A stretch of DNA of 64,000 bases from Entoloma clypeatum (taxonomy: Eukaryota > Basidiomycota > Agaricomycetes > Agaricales > Entolomataceae): positions 62,001 through 126,000 of the forward strand of contig OY751489.1 of assembly GCA_963565915.1 (NCBI GenBank), in the 5' to 3' direction. Below are positions 21,208-31,900 of the stretch, in pieces; within the stretch, counting starts at the first letter, position 1; each line of letters begins with the position of its first letter. A program made the translations under genes and the position numbers. The notes below the pieces were generated by a model. The model searched no databases. It saw only the letters and a list, made by a program, of their open reading frames with translations, and had not been told where the DNA came from.

Positions 21208-21506
21208 CTTATCGGATGAGCTTCAGTGTTATGTTTTCTTTCATGGTCTCTTTAGTTACTACGGTCTCTGCCTACGGGCATATGTAGTTTATATACGGGG
21301 TCTGTTCTTGTGGACTTGATCCATGGGCGGACCCCACTCCCGGATACTTATATATTTCTCTCCACACATGTGCTGTGACCACAGGGCATTACTTTCCAAT
21401 ACTCTTTGTATGTAGTTCTCGCTAAATTTGTAATTTACTGTACAAGACCGGACTGCGATCGGGTGCCGGAATATAAATTGAGGTTTTAAAAAAAAAAAAA
21501 AAAAAA
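21208..21506 (+). other. LINE 3' UTR and poly(A) tail, displaced by gypsy A
   Basis: Begins with the CTTAT duplicate, runs about 280 nt without a coding frame and ends in 19 A at 21488-21506, followed by the LINE target duplicate. It joins in sequence to the LINE stop codon at 14599. Confidence 0.8.
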
Positions 21507-22043
21507 CCCCATGGTGACCTGTGACAAAGTGTTCATTAGTGTGCATCTGTGACAGAGTATGCCACCTATAGGCAATATTCGGGCAGAGTATGGCTCATTT
21601 GATGATTTTAACTCTAAATTACAGTTATTTTGACATGCAACCCCGAAGGGGAAGAAAATTTGACTATTTCATGACTTGTGACCATTTCTGGAAGTGTTCA
21701 TCAACCTAGTGTGACCATTACATTGAGCCAAAAGTGTCCAGTTCATCAGGGTATGTGACATGTGACTGAACACCTGGTCGTAATACTTATACCAAGGGTA
21801 CAAGTGTTTGTACCACAGCTCGGCGGCTCGAGGTAAATTTGCGGGGTCGAACTACAGTTGGGGACAGCCAAACACATCAATTTGGGTAGCCAGTGATCCA
21901 GAATTTTTTAGCCAAATCTGGCTTCAGATTTGAACTCGGAGAGGTGAGAAACATCCAAAAACACACTCGATTTTATTTTCCCACGACATTTTGGTTTGGC
22001 CAATTTTTTGGGCAAGTTCACCGGTATTTTTACATCACATATG

Positions 22044-22456
22044 TTAGTTCAGTACAGCCTCAATTGCCGTCATGGCTTGGGCAGATGCCTGACGATGTGA
22101 TTTCTGATGACAAACAGCCCGTAAAGCAGCCCTTCCAGTCAGTCCTCTCCTATATGCACTCATGAAACAGAATGACCGGTTGATGAAACAATGAATGACT
22201 TCATCACGGCATGTGTTTAGCCATTTTATGGCAAGTTCCTTTGCATCTCCGAAGCCCTGCTTGGGAACCTTGCGGTATCAATATTTAGCCTATCCCCAGT
22301 ACTTCACAGAGTAGGATAAGTGATCATCACCAATAACAGACACCTCACATACCATTTCAATTGGGTTGAGCTCGCAGTAAAATTTTGGGAGAAAAATGCA
22401 TTCATGACCCAGTTTTTTGATCAGGGTCTCCAGCATAGATTCCTGGTTCTTGAAGT
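22044..22456 (-). pseudogene. Transposase C-terminal part
   Basis: Read leftwards from 22456: a segment FKNQESMLETLIKKLGHE, then CIFLPKFYCELNPIEM holding the third catalytic residue (E of NPIE). A GT-AG intron of about 51 nt starting GTATGT follows, then a C-terminal region with an R-G-L-T-G motif and a stop at 22044. Two stops (TAG in WG*, TGA after AKY) interrupt it. It continues directly from the N-terminal part at 38273, across the copia/gypsy block and one copy of the 5-bp duplication. Confidence 0.8.
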
Positions 22457-22765
22457 TGTTGAAGTTCCACCTGGGCGCTAGCCACAGGTGTACTGAGCAA
22501 CATAGCTACAGTGGAAGTACTCTACGATACAGCTATGGTCACTTACATGGTTTGGAGGGGTAAGGCTGGTGAGAGCGGTTGAGGCTGGTGAGAGCGATGG
22601 AGCTGGTTAAGAGTCAAGAGACAACTTGTTGATATTGACAGTTTCCTGGTCTTATATACCGTACTACTGTTTGTACCAACCAAACAAGTATGTAATGAAG
22701 ATATGTAAAGGTCATGTGATGTAATCTAATCTAATCTAATCTACGTGATGGGAAAAGTTTCAACA
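22457..22765 (-). repeat. 3' LTR of outer copia
   Basis: 309 bp, TGTTGA...TCAACA. It shares diagnostic bases with the LTR at 37964 (GCGCTAGCCACAGGTG, ACATAGCTAC) and not with the adjacent one at 27932. It contains a short TAATC tandem run near its right end. In RNA sense a run of seven G (22766-22772) precedes it as polypurine tract. Confidence 0.9.
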
Positions 22766-22840
22766 CCCCCCCATATTTAGTACATACTTCTAAATACATC
22801 TTACTTTTTCCCACATATATATATAGGTACTCTGTTTTGC

Positions 22841-25800
22841 CTAGTTTTTTATCAATCCGAAGTACGGGATAAACTTGGAAAAGAGGATTTTTCCCAGATT
22901 CTTAGTTAAAAGGTCTGCAGGGTTGTTCACTCCTTCAATGAATTCGACCATAATTATCCCTTCGGAGACTTTTTCTCTGACGAAGTGGAATCACATGTCA
23001 ATGTGCTTGGATCGCTTCTCAGTCACAGGGTTGGATGCGATAAAGACGGAGCCGTTGTTATCTCCGTAGATCGGTACTGATCCGATCTGCATTCCAAGTT
23101 CGGCAAGCATGCTTCTCAGCCATGTTGCTGCGCGACTGCAATCTGATAGCGCCATATACTCTGCTTCTGTAGAAGAGAGGGCGATGGTCTTTTGCGCCGA
23201 TGATACCCATGTTATCGCTCCAGACGCCAGTGATATGAAGAAGCCGGTGGTAGACCTCCTCGTGTTTTCATCTGACGCCCAGTCGGAGTCTGTGAATGCA
23301 TAGATCCCTTTCCCTGAGTCCCCATCGTACATGATTGCGTAATTTTTCGTTGCCTTCAAATATCTGCAAATATCCCTAGCCACCTCTAAATGGCGTTTGG
23401 TGGGATTTGCGGAAAATTGGGACATTTTGATTACAGCAAAGCAGATGTCAGGCCTCGTTCCAATCATCAGATATAGGAGTGATCCGATGACGGATTGGTA
23501 CTTAGATCGGAGTTCCGCATTGGGTTCATCTTCGGACGCCATGGGTTTGTAGCCCGTAGGGAGTGGGGTATGGGTGGCATTAGATTCGCTCATCCCCATG
23601 CGTGCCAGAATTTTCTCAAGATAAGGTACTTGATCAATGAAGATCCTCTTCCCACGTTGCCTTATTTGGATTGAGAGAAATTCCTTTGGTTCCCCATCGG
23701 GCACTAGGTGACCTAGGTCCCTACATTCCCATGTTGTCATGAAAGCCTTCTTCTTTTCTAGCGTATATTCCCGGTTTGTGCCGAGAAAAGCAGAGTCGTC
23801 GACATAGATGACGGCAATTACAATTTCCCCATTGGTACTTTTGTGAATGAATACTCCCGCATCGGAGTGAAGCCGGACAAAGCCGAGCTTTTTCATGGAG
23901 GAATCAAGTTCCCTCCACCAGGCTAATGCGGCCTGCTTAAGTCCATATAGAGCTTTGAATAGTTGGTACACGAGGTGTTCTTTCCCTTTTACTATGTAGC
24001 CCTCAGGCTGTCGCATATAGATGACTTCACGGAGCGTTCCATAGAGGAAGGCTGATGAGACGTCCAATAGAGTCATGAACCACCCTTCAAGGGCTGTCAA
24101 TGCCAGTATTAGCCGGACGGTTTCATATCTTATGACTGGTGAGAAGATCTGATCAAAGTCGATCCCTTCTACCTGTGAGAAGCCTTTTGCGACGAGGCGC
24201 GCTTTCAGACGCCCGTCGGACTTTTTGTTGTAAACCCATTTGTTCCTTAGAGCTTTCCTCCCTGCAGGCAGTTGCACTAGCTCCGTGATCACCCCGCGGC
24301 GTTTGAGCATGTCTAGCTCTTTACGTTCAGCCGCATACCAGTCTTCTCTATTTGGAAGAGGGTATATGTCTTTATGGGACATTTCAACGATGCCAACTTG
24401 GACTGATATTGCCTCCATCAGGAGGTCATTCATCCATGCTGTTTGACCGCCCAATCTCCGTCTTCGATCTAATTTTTCAAGATCAGACGCTGGAGTGTCT
24501 TCCCCATAGATGCTTCCTGGCATCTTCCGAACTTGTCGTTCCCTGATCGGTCGATCTGGTACTTGCTCGGGTTCTGGGGTGGGTACTCGTGGTTGGTCAT
24601 CAGGCTCACTGGCAGGCAGTTCGTTGTCTGATTCAGGTTGATCCTGTTCAATGGGAACTGGGATATGAGGTGTTTCGTTGTGACTATCATTATCATTGCT
24701 GCCGGGAATGAGATCCTCAAACTCATCGGCCGGCTCTGGGTTTTCCATTTCTGGGTGGTTTTCTGGCAATGGGTCAATGTGGCATCTAGGGTACTTGCTT
24801 TCATCAAAGATAGCTTTCCCGCCCATGAAAATCGTGTTGGTCTCAGGATCCATGAAGCGGTATCCTTTGACCCCTGGTTTTGATCCGAGATAAATCATCA
24901 ATCGGGATCTTGATTCCAGGGAGTTCCTACGTTTCTCTTTTGGGATATATACATATGCCTGACATCCAAATACTCTGACACTAGACATGTCGGGGATCTC
25001 ATTGGTCACCCTGAAGTAAGGGGTTTTCCATTCAAGACGCTGCATGGGGGTTCTGTTGTAGAGAAATGCTGCGTGTTCCAAACAGAATTCCCACCACATG
25101 GGCGGTAAGCATGCATCGAAGCGCAATGCCTGAGATTTTTCCCATAGTGTTCGATTGATCCTTTCTGCTCTACCATTCTGCTGGTGCTGATATGGGAGCG
25201 TGACATCGATCAGAATTCCATGATCGGCAAGTACATCCTTGTATTCGTCAAATTCTCCACCTCCATCAACCCGCCACTTTTTAGGGGTAGCGGCAAATTG
25301 ATTCTGGATCATCGCAAGGAATTGTTTCAGCGCCGTGATGGCGCCTGACTTCTTCCTAAGCAAGACGACCCAGACATGGGATGAAAAATCGTCCAAAAAG
25401 GTAAGGAAATATTTGTACTTGTGGTACGATGCCGTGGATATCTGCTTTAAATCCGAATGGATCAAATCAAAGGGTTTGACAGCCCTTGTCATCGAGTTAG
25501 GATAAGATTGATTTGGCATTTTCCCTTTTAGACACCCCGTGCAGCTTTCCTGTGATTTCTCACGTACTAACGTTTTGGGTACTCCTTTGGTACTAGTGGG
25601 AATCTTATTGAGCGCTTGGTCATTTGGGTGGCCAAGGCGTTTATGCCAGGTTTCGACAGTGATTTCGCTAGAGATCGCGTGAATTTGGTCATAACGTATT
25701 TCAGTGTCTAACCAATAAATGGTTTGTCCGAGAATGTGAGGCGAGAACTGTATTTTGTTCTGTCCTTTGGAGATGTTGATTTCTCCACGCATTCCGTCTA

Positions 25801-27568
25801 CTTTGTAACCGTGATTAAGGAAGACGCCTAGGGACAATAGGCGTGTGTCCATGTCCGGAATGTAGAATACAGGTCGGAGAAGGTGGGTTTTTATTTCCCC
25901 ATTTAGGGTATGCCGTACTGGAACGGCCCCAACTCCGAGAATTTCCAGTTTCTTTCCCTTTTCAGCTGTTTGGACAAATCGCTTAGCTTTAAGAGGCCTG
26001 TAGTACGCGAAGTCCTTGAACTCATGGGTAAAGTGTAACGAGGCACCAGAGTCTAAGATCCATTGTGCACGTTCTTTCTCCTTACAGTGTGTACATGACG
26101 CAAAGTGCTTTGTATATTTTTTATATAGATCGTTGTCAATATGATCCATACATTCTGCACTAGTACTAGCTAATATTTTACACGTCTGCAAGGAGGTGTT
26201 ATTAGCTTTCCTTGATTGGTCAGATTCAGGAGAGGAAGATGACGAACCGTCAAGTTCAATGAGCCCATCTTCGAATTGGTCCGGCCCCATCCGCTCGCTT
26301 TGATGGTCTATGTCCATCATCCTAAGGGTTTGGTCCAGCGGCGGAGTAACTCGACGCTGCTTGGACGGTCTTTCGTCTTCTTCTGGGATAATCGTATCCA
26401 GAATGCGAAGGTTTGACCCTGAGGGGCGGGCACCAATGCCGCGTGCAAGTTTGCGAACATGGTCGTTTTTCTTCCACACAGACGGCTTGCCCGAAGGAAG
26501 CCCGGTGTACTGGGATGGAGGCGGGTTCATTCGCTGAAGGAGCGACTGCATCCGCTGAGAGTCTGGCTGGGCGGTGCTCATTGTTTTCCCGCGCCCGGTG
26601 ATGGTTGTGAAGGACGGTGTCGGAAGAGGAGGGAAGTGTATGGCGGGAGCAACAAACTCAACCGTTTCCTCCACATGGTCGGACGTGTTGTCCGCAGTGT
26701 TGGCGCTTTTCTTCTGATTGCGCCAGCGTCCTTTTCCCTTCTTCTTTTCAGAAGCGGTACTATGGTCGGTCGAGTTAGGCTGCTCGTCAGCGTCGTTCTG
26801 TGAGGTACTCGGCTTTTGCTGCTTTTCCCATTTGGGGTCCTGCCCCTTTCGCTTTGTCCCAGAAATTTTCTTGGCCTGCTCATTGGACGTACGAGTAGAC
26901 CCGACCGAATACTTGCGCCGGTATTCAGAGATGATGCTATCGGCGACGGCTTTGTAGGTGAAATCATCGGCGTCGTAGACCTGGAAAAGGGCGGTGGAGA
27001 GTGACGACCAGGCGTCGGGAATTGCATTGGCCAGGATCATTGCCTGCATCAGGTCGGGGACGACAAAGCTTGAATCGGCGAGCCGGGCGAAGAGAGACCC
27101 CAGGCGTTCAATTTCAGGCACTGGGTCGCGTCCAGACAGTTTGTAGGTGGCGGCGGCCTTGAAATCGCCGAAGATGACGGCCGGGGATACCTTGGAGTAG
27201 GCATCTTTCAGCGTTTTCCACGCGCCAAGTGCCGAGGTGCTGTCCTTAATGTGGCGTCTGATCGCCTCAGAGACCTTCAGGCGTATCGCCCCGAGAGCTA
27301 CGTCGTCGTCCCTGATCCAGGCTTTTTCTTCCTTGCGGAAGCCGGGCTGGTCGACTGTAGTAGCCAGCACAGGGGGGGCGGCAGCAGTGGCACCAGGGGT
27401 GGAGACCGTGGTGGTGAAGTCGGCGATTACAGGGCGGGTGATGTCGCCAGAAACGAGGCGCCAAACTCCTTGATGGAGGAGGTAGGACTTCATCTTTTCG
27501 GCCCAACTTTGGTAGTCGATGCCGTCAAAGGGGGTGATGGTGTCAAGAGCAGAGCGAGAAGTAGACAT
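22841..27568 (-). pseudogene. gag-pol: Copia gag-pol polyprotein (chimeric copy), one nonsense codon
   Basis: A single frame of 1575 codons from ATG at 27568 (MSTSRSALD), stop TAG at 22841-22843, broken only by TGA at 22991-22993 where CGA is expected after KHIDM. Domains: gag (SWAEKMKSYLLHQGVWRLV) with a basic, lysine-rich tail but no C-X2-C-X4-H-X4-C knuckle; protease ILDSGAS near residue 505; integrase zinc domain (WHKRLGHPN...CTGCLKG); integrase core from HSDLKQ near 704; RT with YVDD near 1253; RNase H (FTDSDWASD...EAEYMALSD). The nonsense removes about 50 C-terminal residues. The left part probably derives from the outer copia and the right part from the second one. Confidence 0.85.
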
Positions 27569-27919
27569 TGTAGATGAATCTAAAAAAGGGTTTCCCAATC
27601 AGTGATGTGTTATGAATATGATTCAAGAAAACAATTAAATGATTCCTTATGACATATTCCCTTTAGGAATAGCGGTCACGGGAAAACCCTTTATATGTCA
27701 GAAACGTATAAGGTGCGATCAACGTTTCCACATGGAGTGTACTAGGTCAATCCCCTTAGGGACATCTCATGACAGGTACTTGTCGTAATGACGTTCCCAG
27801 GTTCATATGTGAAGAAGTATGACTCAGAACCTAGATCTTTCGATCGGTTCCTTGCCAACCAGGGTAGAGTGGGCAGGTACTCGCTGTTGCCAGCGTTTCC
27901 CAAGTCCCTCTGCTATCCA

Positions 27920-27931
27920 GGGCCCATAACC
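27920..27931 (-). promoter_or_regulatory. Copia primer-binding site, tRNA-iMet half-molecule type
   Basis: In RNA sense GGTTATGGGCCC directly follows the 5' LTR. Its complement GGGCCCATAACC corresponds to the anticodon stem-loop of initiator tRNA-Met (CAT anticodon), as for Drosophila copia, rather than a tRNA 3' end. The same site is at 37952-37963 and 42404-42415. Confidence 0.75.
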
Positions 27932-28240
27932 TGTTGAAGTTCCACCTGGGCGTTAGCCACAGATGTACTGAGCAACCTGCTACAGTGGAAGTACTCTACA
28001 TAACCGTTCTAGCCACTTACATGGTTTGGGAGGGGTGAGGCTGGTGAGAGCGGTTGAGGCTGGTAAGAGCGATGGAGCTGGTTAAGAGTCAAGAGACAAC
28101 TTATTGATATTGACAGTTTCCTGGTCTTATATACCGTACTACTGTTTGTACCAACCAAACAAGTATGTAATGAAGATATGTAAAGGTCACGTGATGTAAT
28201 CTAATCTAATCTAATCTACGTGATGGGAAAAGTTTCAACA
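27932..28240 (-). repeat. 5' LTR of second (inner) copia
   Basis: 309 bp. It abuts a gypsy LTR remnant at 28241 (TGCGGAAGG), marking insertion of the second copia into the 3' LTR of gypsy B. A TATATAAG box lies in RNA sense within it. Confidence 0.9.
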
Positions 28241-28462
28241 TGCGGAAGGCTATGCACTAATGAGTAAGCTGACTGCGGAATGAGTCAGACAGCTGCGGAA
28301 AGCGAGTCAGCGCGGGAGCGAGGTATACTAAAGGAAATAAAGTATAATATGATATGTGTAAGCGGGGGCCGATGAGTAAAAGTGAAAAGGTAAGCGTATA
28401 CGTCTGTAGTCGTTAGTCCGTAACATGTTCCCCTCCTCAAGGTCTGTGTCCTCACAGACTAC

Positions 28463-28831
28463 CTACTCCCATCCATCGTTGCCATTTGGATCGGCCCAGG
28501 CAGGGTCAACTCGGTTACCCCAATCCTTTATTAGTTCATCGTTTACCGCCGTGGCAAACTCTAAACCTCGAACGGCGAGGCGAAGGCGTCGATTCTCGAC
28601 AGCAAGGGTGTTGGTATAGTTTTTGAGGATGAGCTTCTCCTCAGCGGTGGGGGCGGTTGGTAAATCGGAGAGGGTATGAAGGCGGATATGCATCTGCCGG
28701 TGGAGGATGTCGGCGATGGAGGTTTCGAGCGCATGGATCTGGTCGCGCATGGAGAGCGCTTCGCCGATGAGGGTGGTGATGGTGGGGTTGATATCGGAAG
28801 CATCGGTGGAGGCGGCGGTGATGTTGGACAT
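28463..28831 (-). CDS. Gypsy ORF3, element B
   Basis: 122 residues from ATG at 28831, 117 bp after the pol stop and 24 bp before the polypurine tract. Same architecture as ORF3 of element A: a variable Ser/Thr-rich head, a conserved helical core (EALSMRDQIHALETS, LHRQMHIRLH, EEK...L.NYT, VENRR), and a Trp-containing tail (KDWG). The intact frame in a copy whose gag is already broken, and the abundance of synonymous differences from A, argue for a real gene. Function unknown. Confidence 0.7.
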   Translation of the reverse strand: MSNITAASTDASDINPTITTLIGEALSMRDQIHALETSIADILHRQMHIRLHTLSDLPTAPTAEEKLILKNYTNTLAVENRRLRLAVRGLEFATAVNDELIKDWGNRVDPAWADPNGNDGWE

Positions 28832-28948
28832 GGCAGAAATGATGTTTGAAAGGTATAAGAAGAACGGCGTGTTGGGCGAGAAGAGTTGGAGCGGGGAACT
28901 CGATGTGACAGAAGTCGATGTGGAAAATGGTTCTCAAAGTTTGTTCTT

Positions 28949-31900
28949 TTATTGTGGACGTGATGGATTTTGCCGATGAAAATCTCGGATCAAGTCTTGA
29001 GCGTTCTGAACATTAGTCTGAGGTTCCCACGTGTTCTCTTCTGGGCCATACCCTTCCCATTGGACAAGGTACTGGATCTTTCCACGGAATTTCCGAGAGT
29101 CTAGGATCGTGGAGGCATGGTATTCTTCTCGTCCTTCGACGATGATCGGATCAGGGGCTGGCTTCTTTTTCTGAATGGCATACTTCGGGGTTTCATATGG
29201 TGATAACAGGGTCTCGTTGAACACAGGGTGGATCATCTTCCAAGTTTTGGGAAGATCAAGACGGTATGCGCTAGCTCCTTTCTTCTCTAGAACTTTGAAC
29301 GGTCCGTGTCGGAGGGCGTCAAGTTTTTTTGAGGGACGATCAGTCCTGATGTTAGTCCCTTCCAGCCACACCTTGTCTCCGATGCGGTAATTCCGAGACG
29401 GGCTTCGTCGTGTGTCAACTGTTTTCTTCATCTGATCCTGGGCCTGTTTCAGTGCTGCGTTGGCTTCTTCTCGTGCCTGTTTGAGTTTTTTCAAGAAGTC
29501 GTTTGCCGCTGGATTGGTGTCTTCCAACACAAATTCTCCCTTCCAAGGATGCAGACCGTAGTTGAGATAGAATGGTGTGTACTTTGTCGCTTGATGTTCT
29601 TTGTCATTGTACTGGAATTCTGCGATTGCGATCCATTCCGCCCAATCATCTTGTAGATGGTTGACAAAGTTTCGTAAGAACACCTCGGTTTCCTGATGCG
29701 ATCGTTCGGCTTGTCCATCAGTTTGTGGATGGTATGCAGTGGACAGGTTTCTCTTGATTCCCAACATGCGGCAAAGTATCTCCATGAACTTCGCGGCGAA
29801 CTGTGGTCCTCTGTCGCTAATGATCTTCTTAGGGATTCCATGAAGCTTCCATATCTGGTCCCGATAGATCTTGGCTAATCCTTCAGCCGATAGTTCCACG
29901 GTTGTCAGGATGAGATGAAGCATCTTTGAATGTCTGTCCGTGATGACCAGAATTGCGTTTTTTCCATCAGATTCTGGTATCGGTCCCACGACGTCAATCC
30001 CTATGTCTTCCCATGGTTGACTTGGCGCGGCGTTAGGGTGTAGAGGGGCGTGTCTCCTTTGGCAGCTGATCTTGTTACGTTGACAGGTGTCACACCCTTT
30101 CACATACTTCTTTACGTCATGTAGGATGGTGGGCCACCAGTAGGTGCGAGTGAGGAGTTCATGTGTTCGATATTGTCCTGGATGTCCTGCCACTGGTGCG
30201 TCGTGCGCTTCAAACATCAGTTCTTGGCGCAATTGTGGGTCTGGTGGAACATAGACTCGTTCTCCTGCGTAGGTGATGCCATTTTCCTGCTGGTACCAGT
30301 GAGGATTCTTCTTCAGACCCTGGGCTACTTCTGTCTCCATGCGATTCGAGGCCTTGATGCGTGCGATCCATGGGTTTTCGATGGTTGTGATGTTTCCGAT
30401 TTTGATGGAATCAGATGTTTCACCCCCTTCAAAGAATTGTTCCTCCGTGAACATCTCCATTTGTATCACATCTTCTGATTCCAATCGTTTCAAGAATAGC
30501 CCCTCTTTGAGCATTTGGTCGCTGTCCTGTGGCTCGAGTTCCGTCTCATACCAGGGTAAACGTGACAGGATGTCTGCTTTCGTGTTTGTCTTCCCAGGTA
30601 CATGTCGCAGTTCGAAGTCATAGTCTTGTAACTTCATCTTCCAGCGCCTCTGTCGTTGGTTTAGGTCCTGAGGACGCCGAAAATACTCCAGGTTTTTGTG
30701 ATCGGTTAAGATCTCGAAACGTTCCTTGGCTTCAAGTAGATAATGTCGCCAGTCCTTCAGTGCTTCCATGACTGCCAAGAGTTCCTTGTCATATATCTCG
30801 TAATTCTGTTCGGCCGCGGACATGGTCTGCGACAAGAACGTGATAGGATGCCACTTGTCGTCTTGTTTCTGTGAAAGTACCGCTCCAATCGCATAACCCG
30901 ATGCATCGGTTTCGACCCTGAACTGTCCGTCCGGTTTGGGCAATGCCAGGACTGGTGCCGTCGTGATTGCCCGTATGAGACCTTCAAATGCTTCTTGCGC
31001 CGCTGGTCCCCATGTGAATGCTGTATTCCCCGTAAGTGTTGTAAGTGGCTTTGCGATGTTTGAGTATCCTTCAATGAAGCGTCGATAAAAATTGGCAAAT
31101 CCCAGGAACCTCTGGACTTCCTTTGTTGATGTGGGTACTCGCCAGTTCCGGATTGTGTCCACCTTTTTGGTTTCCATCTCAACACGTCCTTCTCCAACGA
31201 CATATCCCAATATGGGGCATTTCGTTACTTCCCAAAGACACTTCTTCTCCTTTAGGAACAGGTCATTGTCTGACAGAATCTGCAAGATCTCTTTGGTGTT
31301 CCGGGCGAGTTCTTCCTTGGTTTTACCAATAACCACTATGTCATCCATGTAAATCACACAGATGCGCCGACGGATCTGATCCCTGAATAGGCTGGCCATC
31401 ATCCGCGAGAACGTTCCCGGGGAGTTGCAGAGACCGAAAAACATGACCAATGGTTCAAACAATCCTCGGCTGGTCAGGAAGGCGGCTTTCCATTCGTCAC
31501 CCTTCTTGATCCGCGCGTTATTGTATCCCCACATGATGTCCATTTTGTTGAAGTAGACTGCGTCCTTCAATACATCCAAGAGGTCGCTGATGCGTGGGAG
31601 TGGGAATTTGTCCTTAACCGTGAATTTATTGACCGTGCGATAATCCTGTACCAATCGTTTGGAACCGTCTTTCTTGTTAATGAAGAAGCAGGGTGATGCA
31701 TAAGGGGATTTGGACGGTCGGATCTTTCCGGTTGCCAGGCCTTCATTGATGAATTCGTCCAGTTCTTCTTGCTCCTTTTGGGTCATAGGATATGTGTTTC
31801 CTCCTAGCTCCTTTGGTGCGTCCGGTGTAAGTTCGATGCCGTGGTCCCATTCTCTTTCCTTTGGGATCTTGTCAAAGTTTTCTTTTTCAAAGAGATGGGC

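Larger units (their letters stand above)
11502..21506 (+). mobile_element. 5'-truncated non-LTR retrotransposon (LINE), split by gypsy A
   Basis: The LINE is 11502-14604 plus 21208-21506, ending in a run of 19 A. A 12-bp target duplication, CCCATGGTGACC, occurs at 11490-11501 and again at 21508-21519. The 5' end falls inside the endonuclease domain, as expected for incomplete reverse transcription. Gypsy A inserted just past its stop codon, so the 3' UTR and poly(A) lie 6.6 kb away from the coding part. Confidence 0.85.
11424..21783. mobile_element. MITE (342 bp net) with TA duplication, split by a LINE
   Basis: The left end begins TTACGACCGGGTGTTCA at 11424 and the right end closes with the inverted counterpart TGAACACCTGGTCGTAA at 21767-21783 (one mismatch in 17). 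Both ends are flanked by TA (11422-11423 and 21784-21785). The net element is 11424-11501 plus 21520-21783 after subtraction of the LINE. It has no coding capacity and is rich in TGTGAC words. TA duplication and size fit a Tc1/mariner-class non-autonomous element; no autonomous partner with these ends is seen here. Confidence 0.65.
17121..31812 (+). repeat. Large direct duplication, first copy
   Basis: Matches 49309-64000 at a constant offset of 32,188 bp. I found six differences over 14.7 kb (18157, 19484, 19813, 21364, 21420, 26492), all transitions, five of them at CpG. The last diverged site to the left is 17120/49308, inside gypsy pol; the right end lies beyond the window. Confidence 0.9.

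Noticed and set aside
22457..28240. A simple complete copia element with LTRs at 22457 and 27932
   Set aside because: The two LTRs are too different and lack a shared duplication; the true partner of 22457 is 37964.
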